From: Pythium myriotylum
Lineage: Eukaryota; Oomycota; Peronosporomycetes; Pythiales; Pythiaceae
DNA: 64,000 bases
Assembly (NCBI GenBank): GCA_023091665.1
Contig: JALJCQ010000001.1
Coordinates: forward strand, 3,224,001-3,288,000
Direction: 5' to 3'
Both the position numbers and the translations under genes were made by a program. Under the pieces are notes generated by a model. The model was not told the DNA's origin, searched no databases, and was given only the letters and a program-made list of their open reading frames with translations. This document shows positions 39,006-49,916 of the stretch, one piece after another; position 1 is the first letter of the stretch, and each line of letters opens with the position of its first letter.

Positions 39006-40826
39006 CTAGTTTACCAGTGCGACAATGTTGATGGCGCACGTGCCACTGAAGAGCAGCACGAAGACGACCGCGATGCCGTAGCTTGCATACCGATTGTAGC
39101 CGCCGAACGACCGCAGCTGCTGCGCGTCGAGCTTCTGCAGCGGAAGCAGTGCGACGAGGAAAACAGCGAGCAGATTCACGGCGAAGACCACGAGCGAGCC
39201 GCTGAGAACCTGAGCTCTCGTGTGGCTGCTGTCAGCTGCCACTTCGTCCAGTGACACGCTGAACGGGAAGCCCTTCCCGATGCCCGATGACGTTGTATGA
39301 GCGATCATACCGACCATGATCCGAGTGGCCTGCACGAGCCCCATGGTCACGCCTTCGCGACCGCTGTCGGCTGTCTCGGTGGCGAGCAAGGCTGCGTAGA
39401 GCTGGATCCACGCCCGCGGCATGTCGAGCACGGCGATAGCGATGATGTAAAAGCAGTCTTCGCGCACGACATCGTAGACGACGAGGCTCGTAAAGGTCGC
39501 ATATCCGACGACGAAAAGCACGGTTCCAATGCCGGCTACATATCGCCACGACCAGTTGACCATGAAGAGGATCCAGAAAACGAGCGCGAGGCAGAGTCCA
39601 GCGGTGTCGGCTGCGTCCGCCGTCGGCATCTTGCTCTCGCTCATGTTGCACCAGGCCGCGACGGCCGCACGAGCGTTCTTGTTGTACAGTCCAATGAGGA
39701 AGAAGTGGACGGCGAGAAACGCGAGGATACGGATAACGACATTGTGGTGGCAGAACCGCCAGAGCTCGATTAGCCGACGCCGCAGGGACAAGTGCACTGT
39801 GATCGCGTTGAAGACAGGCTCCTCGAGGAACTGCGCGACGAACGGCAGCGGTAACAAGCAGCTGCAGCCGAGGATGAACGCGGCCCAGCCGAGCGACAAC
39901 TTCGACTGGATGTGGTCCGGCTCGTCCGACTTTCCCGTGAGCACGAACATGGCAGTCACACCTTGCGCGACCGCCCCAGCGAGGTAGTACAATGCGTAGA
40001 ACGTGGCCTGCAGCTTACCTCGTTCCTGGAGTGGCTCTCGCTGCGCGAACTCGACCGTGAGCGAGAGCGAGGCCATGAACATGACTTGGAGAGCACAGAC
40101 GGCGACAAGCGTGAGTGCGAGCAACACACCACCGTAGCGTTCCACCTTGGGACGGATAGCTTCTTCGGCGAGCTCGTGGGACGGCTGTCGCCAGTTGAGC
40201 AGACTCCAACTCGACGCCGCCGTGAAGTCCATGAGAGCGATTGAGATGAAGACGATGAACGCGATCAACCAGCCGATGACGATGTAGGGCTTTCGCCGCC
40301 GACCTGCGATCGGCCGGCAGTCGGATAGCAAGCCGATGAAGAGCGCGAAAGAACCGGGCCATTCCAAGATGTGATCCATTGAAGACACGTAGCTTTCGTC
40401 GTGGGCGCGCAGGTAGTCCACGAGCAGCTCACGGTAGCCGTACTTGACGAGCGTCATCACAAAGCCGGCGAATAAAGCGTTGACAGCGAGTCCAAAGAAG
40501 TGGGTTGTGAAAAGCCGGATTGGAGGCAGGTCGGGTCGGAGGCTGCCGAGCGACTCGTAGTTGAAAAAGGCCTCGCCCGCAACAAAGCGTCGTCCAGATC
40601 GCGTCTCATGCTGGAGACTGGCGCGTCGCGTCGAGTGGCTGAGCACGAAGCGTTGTGCTGGAGGTACGATCCCGAGGCCGGTGCGAGTGCTGTGGTGAGA
40701 TTGGTAAGTCTCGTTGGTCTGCGCGAATGACGAGAATGACTCCTCGTAGAGCACGGCGGCGTGCTGCTTCGGCCGTGGCGCGCGACGATCGTCGTGGGTC
40801 ACTCCCATGGTGAGGTGGATGTGCAT
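39006..40826 (-). CDS. BT1-family transporter J
   Basis: 606 residues from ATG 40826, the first ATG after the initiator at 40857-40875; a second ATG at 40808 aligns better with paralogue starts. The longest reading begins with GTG upstream of the promoter and is rejected. The tail carries AAVLYEES. RRFVAGEAFFNYESLGSLRP precedes helix 1. The BT1 loop is SDCRPIAGRRRKPYIVIGW. ATETADSGREGVTMGLVQAT has Thr in place of the conserved Ile of EIAD. It ends KLDAQQLRSFGGYNRYAS plus the last helix. Confidence 0.87.
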   Translation of the reverse strand: MHIHLTMGVTHDDRRAPRPKQHAAVLYEESFSSFAQTNETYQSHHSTRTGLGIVPPAQRFVLSHSTRRASLQHETRSGRRFVAGEAFFNYESLGSLRPDLPPIRLFTTHFFGLAVNALFAGFVMTLVKYGYRELLVDYLRAHDESYVSSMDHILEWPGSFALFIGLLSDCRPIAGRRRKPYIVIGWLIAFIVFISIALMDFTAASSWSLLNWRQPSHELAEEAIRPKVERYGGVLLALTLVAVCALQVMFMASLSLTVEFAQREPLQERGKLQATFYALYYLAGAVAQGVTAMFVLTGKSDEPDHIQSKLSLGWAAFILGCSCLLPLPFVAQFLEEPVFNAITVHLSLRRRLIELWRFCHHNVVIRILAFLAVHFFLIGLYNKNARAAVAAWCNMSESKMPTADAADTAGLCLALVFWILFMVNWSWRYVAGIGTVLFVVGYATFTSLVVYDVVREDCFYIIAIAVLDMPRAWIQLYAALLATETADSGREGVTMGLVQATRIMVGMIAHTTSSGIGKGFPFSVSLDEVAADSSHTRAQVLSGSLVVFAVNLLAVFLVALLPLQKLDAQQLRSFGGYNRYASYGIAVVFVLLFSGTCAINIVALVN

Positions 40827-40856
40827 GTACTCGAGGTGTTCGAGTAGTCTGGCGAC

Positions 40857-40875
40857 GGCAGACTTGGAAATGAAC
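40857..40875 (-). promoter_or_regulatory. Oomycete initiator core promoter of BT1 gene J
   Basis: Minus-strand GTTCATTTCCAAGTCTGCC fits YTCATTYYNMAWWT. It lies about 47 nt before ATG 40826 and inside the longer open frame. Confidence 0.55.
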
Positions 40876-41588
40876 GAAGGGAACTCGACCCACAAGGAGG
40901 TGACCGAGTAGAGGCACCTACACCGAGGAAGATGGGAGATGTCCGATGGAAGAGTCGATTGCGGCACATTGGACTGACGCCTTTGCTAATCAGACAGGCA
41001 GAGGGGATCGCTCTCGCCAAGTGAGTTTTCACTGTAACGCCGTGGACTGACCGAGCACTAATGACAGTTCAGCGAATCAAACTCACGGCCTCGACAGCGT
41101 AGAAGCCCTGCAGCCATCAGTCTTCGCTCGAGGTGGATGAGCTGGGATAGTCCACACCACGACAGCGGCTCCTCTCGGGCAGAGGTGGACCTTTCATTCG
41201 AGTGTTTTGAAGACAGATATGGGTGAGAGGCTTAACTCTGGCAGCATTCGTTGCGCACGGCATGACCCGATGAGTGAGTTTCCTGGGACTTTCCTCCACA
41301 CCTTCTCGCTGCGCGCGTGATCTCCATCTCGGAGTTCCGGTTCAGAATTTCCCGACAATGTCTATCGGACGTTCTCGTAGGACTCGCTCTGTCCAAAGTC
41401 TCGTGAGGTTCGTTTTGTCCAAAGTCTCAGCAGTGTAAGCACGCGCTCTCGATTCAGCGCTCCAGCCTTCCACACATCAAGATTTCCCAAGTTGTTCGGA
41501 CTACACAACTACTGATCAAAGATTGAGCATCGTATTAGTACAAGGAAGGGTAATAAGCGAGGACATCGAGACTAACAGAATCGGCCGA
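40876..41588. other. Intergenic spacer between BT1 genes J and K
   Basis: It contains a short direct repeat, TGTCCAAAGTCTC, twice near 41391-41430. No gene recognised. Confidence 0.5.
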
Positions 41589-43310
41589 TCATAAGACGAC
41601 CATGAGGTTGGCAGCCAGGTTGAAGCAGAGCATCACCACGAAGGTGGCAGCGAGCGCGAGGCTCGCGTACTTGTTGTAGCCACCGAACGCTCGGAGCTGC
41701 TGGGCATCTAGTTTTTGCTGGGGCAACAACCGAATTACGACATAGTTGAGCAGCGTCACACACGCAATGATGAAGAAAGCCTTGATGACTTTGGCACGCG
41801 TCTCCGGTGCATCGGCCTTGATTTCTTCGTCGGTCACTTTGAAACCCATAAACTCTGGGTACTTGGCAGCGAGCGTAAAGTCGACAAGGCCCGCGAGAGT
41901 CTGATACGAGATCGCGAGTCCGACCGTCACGCCTTCGTGGCCGACGTCGGCGATCTCGGCAGCGAGCACGACGGTGAATAAAAGAAGCCACGCGCGAGGC
42001 ACCTCGGTGATCATGATCAGTGTGCCGTAGAACCACTGGTTGCGGATAACGTCGTACGTCGTAAAGACCGTGAGGATGGTGTACGTGGCGATGTAGAGCG
42101 ACGCGCCCGTGATCACGAGCGTGCGCCAGCCGACGTTGCGCAGGAAACTTCTCCAGATGAGCACGCTGACCATGTTGGCAGCGAGCCGTGAGGCATCGAC
42201 GACGAGCGCGTCGTTGCGAGATACGCCGGACCATTTCTGAACAGCATCGCGGGCGTTTTGGTTGTACTGGCCGATGAGGAGCAGATGCAGCACCGTGAAG
42301 AAGAGCACGCGATAGACGACGTTGTGGTGGCAGAACTTCCAGAAGCTCTTGAGCCGCTGGCCTGTGGGCATCCCCACACGCGGGGTGTTGACAAATGGGT
42401 CCTCATGGAATCCGAAGAGCAGGAAAGGCAGCACGCCTACACATACACATGCCAGCACAATCGCGACTTCACCCATGGACAACTTCGACATGACATGGTC
42501 GTTGACCGCGTCTTCTGTGATCGCGTATGCTGTGATGGATTGCGCGAGCACACCGCCGATATAGTACAGAGCCAGTAGTGTGGCCTGCAATCTACCACGG
42601 TGATGAATATGCTCCCGCTGCGCGAACTCGACACTTGCCGCGATCGCTGAGACCCACGAGACCTGGATACCCAATGCTGCGAGAAGACTCAAGAGGAGGT
42701 ACGCGCCGACGTACGGACTATCATCTTCATCACCGCTTGAACCGGCGGCGTCGTAGAACGAGAGCGGTCTCTTGACACGCTCACCGCTCTTGCTGTACAC
42801 GTCCAAGATGATGATGAAGACAAACATAAGAAGACTGATGAGCCAGCCGATGACCATGAAGGCCTTGCGCCGGTAGTGGAAGATCGTGGAGAGATCCGAG
42901 GCGAGTCCGATCACGAGCGACAGCGCCGACGGCCACACGAGCGTGTAGTTGGCCGCGTTGACTTGTTGCTGGTCATTAGCGCGCAGGTACTCGGCCAGCA
43001 GTCGTCCGAAGCCGTACGTGAAGAAGTAGAACGCGAAGCCGCACGCTATCACGTGGACGGCGAGTCCAAAGTACTCTCGGCTGAAAAGTCGGATCGGGTC
43101 CTCGCCCGGTCGAAGACTGCCGTAGGCGTTGTAGTTGAAGAAAGTCGCGCCGGCCACGAAGCGTCTCGCCTGCGACAACGCTCGCTCATCACGCCCTGTC
43201 GTCCACGACGGCAGTTCACTGGACAAGGCCGTCGTGGCTCGCGTCCGCGCCTGCCCATACGGCGCCACCACGGGCGACTCGTCGGCCTTGTCTCGAGTGA
43301 ACTCGTGCAT
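41589..43310 (-). CDS. BT1-family transporter K
   Basis: 573 residues from ATG 43310 (MHEFTRDK), about 30 nt after a strong initiator. The longer reading starts with TTG. RRFVAGATFFNYNAYGSLRP precedes helix 1. The BT1 loop reads SDLSTIFHYRRKAFMVIGW, which lacks the usual Pro. AAEIADVGHEGVTVGLAISY and KLDAQQLRAFGGYNKYAS are present. The closest copy in the window is C, with the shared loop KRPLSFYDAAGS and C-terminus FNLAANLMVVL. The sub-group is thus interleaved with the D-L type along the array. Confidence 0.88.
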   Translation of the reverse strand: MHEFTRDKADESPVVAPYGQARTRATTALSSELPSWTTGRDERALSQARRFVAGATFFNYNAYGSLRPGEDPIRLFSREYFGLAVHVIACGFAFYFFTYGFGRLLAEYLRANDQQQVNAANYTLVWPSALSLVIGLASDLSTIFHYRRKAFMVIGWLISLLMFVFIIILDVYSKSGERVKRPLSFYDAAGSSGDEDDSPYVGAYLLLSLLAALGIQVSWVSAIAASVEFAQREHIHHRGRLQATLLALYYIGGVLAQSITAYAITEDAVNDHVMSKLSMGEVAIVLACVCVGVLPFLLFGFHEDPFVNTPRVGMPTGQRLKSFWKFCHHNVVYRVLFFTVLHLLLIGQYNQNARDAVQKWSGVSRNDALVVDASRLAANMVSVLIWRSFLRNVGWRTLVITGASLYIATYTILTVFTTYDVIRNQWFYGTLIMITEVPRAWLLLFTVVLAAEIADVGHEGVTVGLAISYQTLAGLVDFTLAAKYPEFMGFKVTDEEIKADAPETRAKVIKAFFIIACVTLLNYVVIRLLPQQKLDAQQLRAFGGYNKYASLALAATFVVMLCFNLAANLMVVL

Positions 43311-43317
43311 TTCTCGT

Positions 43318-43342
43318 CGAAAAGTAGTCGCGAGGAATGAGG
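43318..43342 (-). promoter_or_regulatory. Oomycete initiator core promoter of BT1 gene K
   Basis: The minus strand reads CCTCATTCCTCGCGAC and then a CTTTTCG element. The TCATTCC core is a good initiator match about 30 nt before the ATG. Confidence 0.6.
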
Positions 43343-43836
43343 AACTGACAATGCTGACGCAGCCAGCGGTCGTGGCGTCGGGCGGGAACGTCCGCGGGAG
43401 AGATCGCCAGATGCCTCTGAGAGGAGACCGTGGCCGCCACAGGAGTTTCGATGTGGAATGAGACGTTCTAACCGGTTCTTGCAATGGCTCGTAAGGGGCT
43501 TGCGCACCGTCTGCGCGCTTACAACAGTACCAATCTTTCTACATCTCACTGCACGAGAAGCCATCATTTACTGATTTTGTAGTGTACAATATGACGATCT
43601 CGGTAATGCTTCGTCAGTTGGCGTGAAGAAATCAAGTGGTGCCTCTCCCGTTTGGGTTCAGCAGGCGACTGGATCTGGGAGAATCACGACGAGTCTGGTC
43701 CGTTCAGTGCCACGACGGATCGCAAGGCTGAAACTGGGCAGAACGCAACGGCCTGGAAGCCCCACCAACTGGCGACCAAAGCGGACGATCTCCGATAAAA
43801 AGATTCGCCGGCGAATTCGTGTCTTTCTCGCCGCCT
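43343..43836. other. Intergenic spacer between BT1 genes K and L
   Basis: About 0.5 kb, no gene recognised. Confidence 0.5.
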
Positions 43837-45663
43837 TCATTTGCTAAGGCTCATGGCGTTGATCACGAAGTTGGCAGAGAACAACACCGTGAAGAGGATC
43901 GCGATGGCGTAGCTGGCGTACCGGTTGTAGCCGCCGAACGCACGCAGCTGCTGTGCGTCGAGTTTCTGCTGCGGAAGTACCATCACCATGAACGCCGCGA
44001 GAAAATTGACGCCAAAGACGACCATGGACCCGGTGAAGACGTTGTCTCGCGTCTGTGGGCTGTCGAGCACCGCTTCGGCCTTGGTCACCTTGAACGGCAG
44101 CGCGTTACCGATCGCAACTGACGTCAAGTGGGCACTGATGCCGACCATGAGCTGCGACGCGTAGACGAGGCCCATAGTCACTCCCTCGCGGCCGTTGTCA
44201 GCGATCTCGGTCGATAATACGACAGCGTAGAGACGGATCCAGGCCGTTGGCATGTCGAGGATAGCGACAACGAGAATGTAGAACCAGTCGAAGCGAGCAA
44301 TGTCGTAGACGACCAACGCTGTGAACGTGATGTAGCCCAGAATGAAAACGATCGTGCCGATGCCAGCGATGCGGACCCAGGACCAGTTGACCATGAACAT
44401 GATCCAAAAAGTCAACGAAATGCAGTAGCCTGATGTCGAGACAGCGTTGGCGGTGGGCACTTTGTTCTGGGTGATATTGCACCAGGTCGATATGGCGTTT
44501 CGGGCGTTCTTGTTGTAAAGGCCGATCAGGAAGAAGTGGATCACGAGGAACGCAAGGATCCGGTTCACGACATTTTGGTGGCAGAATCGCCAGAGCTCGT
44601 GGATGCGACGACGGACGGAGAAGTGCACGGTGACGGTGTCGACACTCGGTTCATCCAGATAGAGCACAATAAACGGCAGCGGCACGAGACACGCGACTGC
44701 AAGAATGGACGCTGTCCAGCCCACCGACATGGTACCGCGCACGTGACCTTCCTCATCGGCGAAGACGAACGATGTAGTGATTGCTTGGGCCGTGGCAGCC
44801 ATGACATAAAAGAGCACAAAATATGTGGCCTGCAGCTTGCCTCGTTCTTGAAGTGTTTCGCGCTGTGCGAACTCGACGGTCATGGAGAGTGACGCGATGT
44901 ACATAACCTGGAGAGCAAGTCGCGCGAGAAGCGTGAGCGCCAACAAGACGTAGCCATAGGTGCTGGCGTTCACTCGGATCGTGGCGAGCAGCGAGCTGTT
45001 CGGTGGTCGACGCCAGTCGAGCAGGTCCCAGCTGAACGCGGCGGTGAAGTCGACGAGCGCGATAAGTAGGAATAATATAAACGCTGCAACCCAGCCAATG
45101 ATCATGTAGGGCTTCCGCCTTCGCCCGCCGATGGGTCTGCAGTCGGACAGGAATCCAATAAATACGGAGAAGGATCCGGGCCACTCGAGTAGGAACGTGA
45201 CCGAGTCGGCGTAGCTGTCGTCGTTTAAGCGCATGTACTCGCCCAGAAGTTGCCTGTAGCCGAACTTGCTGAGTGTGATGACAAACCCCGCGGCGAGCGC
45301 ATTAACCGCGAGTCCCAGAAACGCTGTGCTAAATAATCGGATCGGCATGAACTCGGGTCGTAAGCTGCCGAAAGACTCGTAGTTGAAAAAGGCCTCGCCG
45401 GCGACAAATCTCCTCCCGGACGGCATCGCGCGGTGCATACTCGCGCGCTGTTGGCTCGGATGCTGGAGCACAGGCAATGTGTTGTTGCTGTTGGGATCAT
45501 AGATCATGGACGAGTTGAGATCCGAGGGGTTGGGCATCCATATGGTGCGCGAGGTCTTCTCGGACTGGAAGTGCGTCTCATCATACAGCATGGCGGGCGT
45601 GGACGCGCCCGAGTGGAATTGCTTGGACACATATCCATGCGGAGAGACCGCGGTCTCCTTCAT
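43837..45663 (-). CDS. BT1-family transporter L
   Basis: 608 residues from ATG 45663 (MKETAVSPHG), which aligns with paralogue starts and places AMLYDE about 20 residues in. An upstream in-frame ATG at 45849 would give 670 residues. The extra part contains a TACTGTAC site typical of the spacers here and shows no similarity to paralogue N-termini. RRFVAGEAFFNYESFGSLRP precedes helix 1. The BT1 loop is SDCRPIGGRRRKPYMIIGW, and STEIADNGREGVTMGLVYAS and KLDAQQLRAFGGYNRYAS are present. It is the sister of I. Confidence 0.85.
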   Translation of the reverse strand: MKETAVSPHGYVSKQFHSGASTPAMLYDETHFQSEKTSRTIWMPNPSDLNSSMIYDPNSNNTLPVLQHPSQQRASMHRAMPSGRRFVAGEAFFNYESFGSLRPEFMPIRLFSTAFLGLAVNALAAGFVITLSKFGYRQLLGEYMRLNDDSYADSVTFLLEWPGSFSVFIGFLSDCRPIGGRRRKPYMIIGWVAAFILFLLIALVDFTAAFSWDLLDWRRPPNSSLLATIRVNASTYGYVLLALTLLARLALQVMYIASLSMTVEFAQRETLQERGKLQATYFVLFYVMAATAQAITTSFVFADEEGHVRGTMSVGWTASILAVACLVPLPFIVLYLDEPSVDTVTVHFSVRRRIHELWRFCHQNVVNRILAFLVIHFFLIGLYNKNARNAISTWCNITQNKVPTANAVSTSGYCISLTFWIMFMVNWSWVRIAGIGTIVFILGYITFTALVVYDIARFDWFYILVVAILDMPTAWIRLYAVVLSTEIADNGREGVTMGLVYASQLMVGISAHLTSVAIGNALPFKVTKAEAVLDSPQTRDNVFTGSMVVFGVNFLAAFMVMVLPQQKLDAQQLRAFGGYNRYASYAIAILFTVLFSANFVINAMSLSK

Positions 45664-47054
45664 GTTCCCGCGGGGCACGGAGGGTCTCAATTGCGGACTG
45701 GCCTGCAGGTGGTGTCCTGGAAGCGTCTGGAGTGCCGGTGACACAGTCGGCTTCCCAGCGAACACGCAACGGTTGATCCATGGCTGTACTGTACACAGGC
45801 GATCGGTTTGCCCTCGGTGACTCGCCGAGGCGAGGTGAAACTCACCCATGACTTGTGGAGAGAGCCGGAGCCAGAGGACTACTCTTCAGGGATCCGATAA
45901 ACAGATCGGGAACCTGTATGAAAAAGTAAAATGTTATATTTGTTGTGATAAATGTATGATTTCATGATAAAATAATGGATTTCCACGAATTAAGAACTGT
46001 GTAAATAAATATATAGTCAGACTGGAGGTCACGGTTCGATTGGTGATGGCCGGGTGATGCAACGAAAGCTTCTCAGCTTCTGGATGTGGGGAAGTCCACT
46101 GCGCAGCCATCACGAAAGACGCACATCCAACTTCGTTCTGCAGTACAGTACTGTACGCTCTACAAGGACATCGAGTGATCCGCTGACGACGCGCCGAGCA
46201 GCTGAAGAAAAGGTTCCGGCCACAAGCTTTGGCTCCCTCACAGCAACTAGATTGGAGACAAGAAATCGTATGGAGGATTCGTGGGACCGACTGGGAAACC
46301 CGCAAATTTCTGTCTTCTTTGGGTCTATCTTCTCTCACAGTGTCGCGTGTGGAAAGCCCAGCAGCTTTGTTGAGCTCACCGCGCACCTTTGCTGCAAAGG
46401 TGCGTTGTGAACTCGACAGTCGATTGTGCAGAACATGTATCGTTCAAAGACTGTGCAACGTGTGGCCGCAATCAGTCTAAACAAGAGGGTCCTTATATGG
46501 CACAGTTTCCGGAAATATGATGGGGATGATGGGAGTTGGAGTCGTTCGTGTTTCATCTGACCCGTAATTTTTCGAACAGGGTGGAAGGCAGTCACCCTGT
46601 GCCCTCGAAGACCTAAGGGAGAGAGAACGAATCTCATGGATGAATCGCCATCACATCGCCGTGCGACACCGGTTCCTCTGGAGCGTGTGACAGCTGAGAC
46701 TTGCTCTCGTGAGGTCAACGGCTACAACAATTCATGGGAGCCGGTGTATACTCAATCTGACTCGACGTTGTGTCCCAGGGAGAAAGATCCCAGTTGTCCT
46801 CGATCGTCATCCGTTGACGTGCAACTATCTCCAGACGCATCCCGGTCATCGATAGCGAGGAGCACAAGGATAGATAGTTTGATCGACGATCCCATAGCCT
46901 TTCATCGTGTAACTCACACTCCCTCTACTCCTCCTCGCGCCGAGAGAGTCTGAGAACGATCGGCCGATGCATCCAGAATCAAGTCTCCAGACTACTCCTG
47001 GGGGCCGATCCTTCTGAACGCTCTCGTGCAATGGCATGGACTACTGTACTACAA
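45664..47054. other. Intergenic spacer between BT1 genes L and M
   Basis: 1.39 kb. The part at about 45915-46020 is markedly AT-rich. GTACAGTACTGTAC lies at 46143-46156 and TACTGTAC near 45786 and 47042. No recognisable gene is present. Confidence 0.5.
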
Positions 47055-48821
47055 TCATGTTACGACCACCAGGTTGACAGCTAGGTTGAATAGCAGCAAC
47101 ACAGCAAATGTCACGAGTAGCGCCGTGCTCGCGTACCGATTGTATCCGCCAAAAGCTCGCATATGCTGCGCGTCGAGTTTCTGCTTGGGGAGGATCCATA
47201 TCAGAGGGAACGAGGTGATGTTGATTGCCACGATGACGAAGAAGGCCTTTACCACGCTCGCTCGTGTCTCGGGCGCGTCGATCTTTACATCGTCTATTGT
47301 GACCTTGAACCCGATGACATTTGGGAAGATTGTCGCCAAGGTGTATCCTGCCAATCCAGCGAGCGTCTGGTAGGACATGCCCAATGCCACCGTCACGCCC
47401 TCGTGCCCAATGTCCGAGATCTCGGTCGCTAGGATAATAGCATACAACACAAGCCATGCTCGACAGATATCCGCCACGGAGATCATGGCTCCGTAGAAGT
47501 ACTCGTTGCGCACTACGTTGAAAGCCGTGAGGACTGTGAGGGCAGTGTAAACGGCAATGTAGAACGTTGAGCCCCACAGCGCGAGCTTCCGCCAGTTCAC
47601 ATTGCGCAGATACACTTTCCAGAAGAGGATACTGGCCATCATTGCGGTCATGCGCGTGACTTCGATCGCCAGCGCTTCTTTCCGCGTGACGCCTGACCAC
47701 CGCTGCACAGCGTCACGCACGTTTTGGTCGTAGAGACCAACGAGGAACAGGTGGAGGATGATGAAGAAGAGCACACGGTAGACGACGTTCTGGTGGCAAA
47801 ACTTCCAGAAGTCCTTGAGTCGCCGAGTCACTGACATGCCCACGCGCGTTGTGTTGATGAAAAGTTCTTCGTGGAGACAACTGAGAATGAATGGGATGGG
47901 GATGACAGAAATCACGGCTAGCACTCCTGCCGCGCTCCCCACGGACATCGACGAGACCAAGTGGTCGCTGTTGACGCCCTCACCGATTACGAGGGCGGTC
48001 AGGCAGTTAGCAGCGACCCCTCCGGCGTAGTAGAGCGCCACAAGCGTTGCTTGAAGTCGCCCACGATGGTAGAGTTGCTCGCGTTGTGCGTACTCGACAC
48101 TGAGAGAGATAGCCGCGAGCCACGAAATTTGAATCCCAAATGCAGCAACAAGACTCACGAGCAAGTACGCTACGGCGAAGCGACTGACTTCGCGACCAGG
48201 GTGCTCGTCCGAAGCACCATTATCGAACTCTTCTTTCCATGTCGAAGGATACAACATCCGTCCGCTGTTGCCGTAGAAATCCATGATGATGATCACAACA
48301 TACATGACGATGCTGATGATCCAGCCGATGACCATGTACCATTTCCGTCGGTATCCGTTGATCGGGAAGCAGTCCGAGACCAGGCCGACGACAAGCGACA
48401 ATGCCTGTGGCCACACAAGCACATAGTGCGAGGCTTGCACTTGGGCTTCGTCGTTGGCCTTGAGGTACTCGGCGATGAGTCGTCCGTAACCGTAGGAAAA
48501 AAAGTAGAAAGCAAAGCCACACACGGTCACATGAATCGCAAGGCCGATGTACCGCTTGTGGAAAAGACGAATCCAATCTTGCCCTGGTCGGAGGCTCCCA
48601 AACGATTCATAGCTGAAGAATGTCGTGACGTGGGCGGCCAATCGACGTTGCGACCCCGACTGATGGGAACCTACGCGGTGGGATCTCGTCGGCGCATAGA
48701 GCACGTGGTGGCTCGTGGTATCCGACACGCTGAGTGACGGAGCCGTAGTTGACGTGTGGGTCTGCGTGCGCGTGCGGCCATAGGTGGCTGGCTGCCTTAG
48801 GCGACAGCTCCAATACGGCAT
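47055..48821 (-). CDS. BT1-family transporter M
   Basis: 588 residues from ATG 48821 (MPYWSCRL), about 50 nt after a strong initiator at 48859-48876. The longest reading starts with GTG upstream of the promoter. The pre-helix signature is altered: RRLAAHVTTFFSYESFGSLRP replaces RRFVAGxxFFxYxxxGSLRP. The BT1 loop is SDCFPINGYRRKWYMVIGW. ATEISDIGHEGVTVALGMSY and KLDAQHMRAFGGYNRYAS have His in place of the second Gln. It belongs to the A/B/C/K group and is its most diverged member. Confidence 0.87.
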   Translation of the reverse strand: MPYWSCRLRQPATYGRTRTQTHTSTTAPSLSVSDTTSHHVLYAPTRSHRVGSHQSGSQRRLAAHVTTFFSYESFGSLRPGQDWIRLFHKRYIGLAIHVTVCGFAFYFFSYGYGRLIAEYLKANDEAQVQASHYVLVWPQALSLVVGLVSDCFPINGYRRKWYMVIGWIISIVMYVVIIIMDFYGNSGRMLYPSTWKEEFDNGASDEHPGREVSRFAVAYLLVSLVAAFGIQISWLAAISLSVEYAQREQLYHRGRLQATLVALYYAGGVAANCLTALVIGEGVNSDHLVSSMSVGSAAGVLAVISVIPIPFILSCLHEELFINTTRVGMSVTRRLKDFWKFCHQNVVYRVLFFIILHLFLVGLYDQNVRDAVQRWSGVTRKEALAIEVTRMTAMMASILFWKVYLRNVNWRKLALWGSTFYIAVYTALTVLTAFNVVRNEYFYGAMISVADICRAWLVLYAIILATEISDIGHEGVTVALGMSYQTLAGLAGYTLATIFPNVIGFKVTIDDVKIDAPETRASVVKAFFVIVAINITSFPLIWILPKQKLDAQHMRAFGGYNRYASTALLVTFAVLLLFNLAVNLVVVT

Positions 48822-48858
48822 CGTCTCGTTCAACGAGCAACATCGCTCCTGAAGTCTT

Positions 48859-48876
48859 CGAAAATGCGAGTGAAGC
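48859..48876 (-). promoter_or_regulatory. Oomycete initiator core promoter of BT1 gene M
   Basis: Minus-strand GCTTCACTCGCATTTTCG matches YTCAYTYNCAWTTT closely, about 50 nt before ATG 48821. Confidence 0.65.
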
Positions 48877-49916
48877 TGATTGAAATAGTGGCTGCAAGCT
48901 CGGTGTGGAGGATGGAGGGGTTGGTGGAACCAGGTTTCAGGTTCAGACTGTGGGAAGCCAATGCCACTCTTGGCGGAGCCAACGAGCAGTGAGGTGTACC
49001 ATGAGTTGCAATTCTTGGAAGACAATCGAGGTCGAAACACAGTTGTTACATGACTGAAAACTGAGCTCACCTGTGTTTCACCTGATGTTCACTTCGAATT
49101 AACTCCGCTAGTGTTCAGCACAGTGGCTTTAAGTTGATCTTACCGGAGATAACAAATCATCTGCTCCTCCTCTGGCACGTTTCGTCACCTTAGGCAGACG
49201 TCGCGAAACTTGACAAGTTTGAAGTGATCTCACGAGAGAGTCGACACCTGGCCATGTGGACTGGATTCTTTTTGCCTGCACGTTGAGCTCTTCCTAGTTT
49301 CCACCATACGTCACTGTTTCCCAGTCAAGACCATCACAATGTGAGCCTCATCAGGCGAGACTGTTGAGGGACCAGATTGTATTATCTTGAAATTGCGGCT
49401 CACGAACTCGACATGAGGTTGAGCAAACGAGTTAGATTGGAAACAATCCAAGTCTCAAAGTTGCTTGAACCAAGAACATCAATCGGTGTCATTTTATAGA
49501 AGGCTAGCGAGATGAGGCTCAGTAGATTTCAAACTGATCTGATCCACCGAGAACTTTGATGTCATGGTGTGCGGCCGATGCTTGCGTCAACGCAAGTCTG
49601 CTGTGAAAGCATTGTAAACCTCTGATTGCATCGAATATAACTTGATTCGTTGACCTCAAAGTAAGATCACTACCTTGGAGTGGACGATTCTGTGAAATTC
49701 GCTTCTGTTACGCAACTCCGAATGCAATCGTACTCGCGTTGCTATGAGGAGAGGGTCAGCTTAATGCGTCCCAATGAGATGAGTTGTGCAAGCACATACT
49801 ATGCATGAGGTGGACGCATATAAAATTCGTAAGGTGAACGTGAGCTCGTTTTGAGTCTAGTCTCAACGCAACACATACATACAAGTTTCATTTACACATC
49901 AAATTTCAAGGAATAT
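48877..49916. other. Intergenic spacer between BT1 genes M and N
   Basis: About 1.04 kb without any open frame of note; nothing recognised. Confidence 0.55.

Noticed and set aside
41391..41430. Direct repeat TGTCCAAAGTCTC in the J/K spacer as a regulatory element
   Set aside because: Only two copies within 40 bp and not found beside the other genes; likely a local slippage duplication.
45664..45849. Upstream ATG of BT1 gene L giving 670 residues
   Set aside because: The extra 62 residues have no match in sister copies and include a spacer-type TACTGTAC site; kept only as an alternative start.
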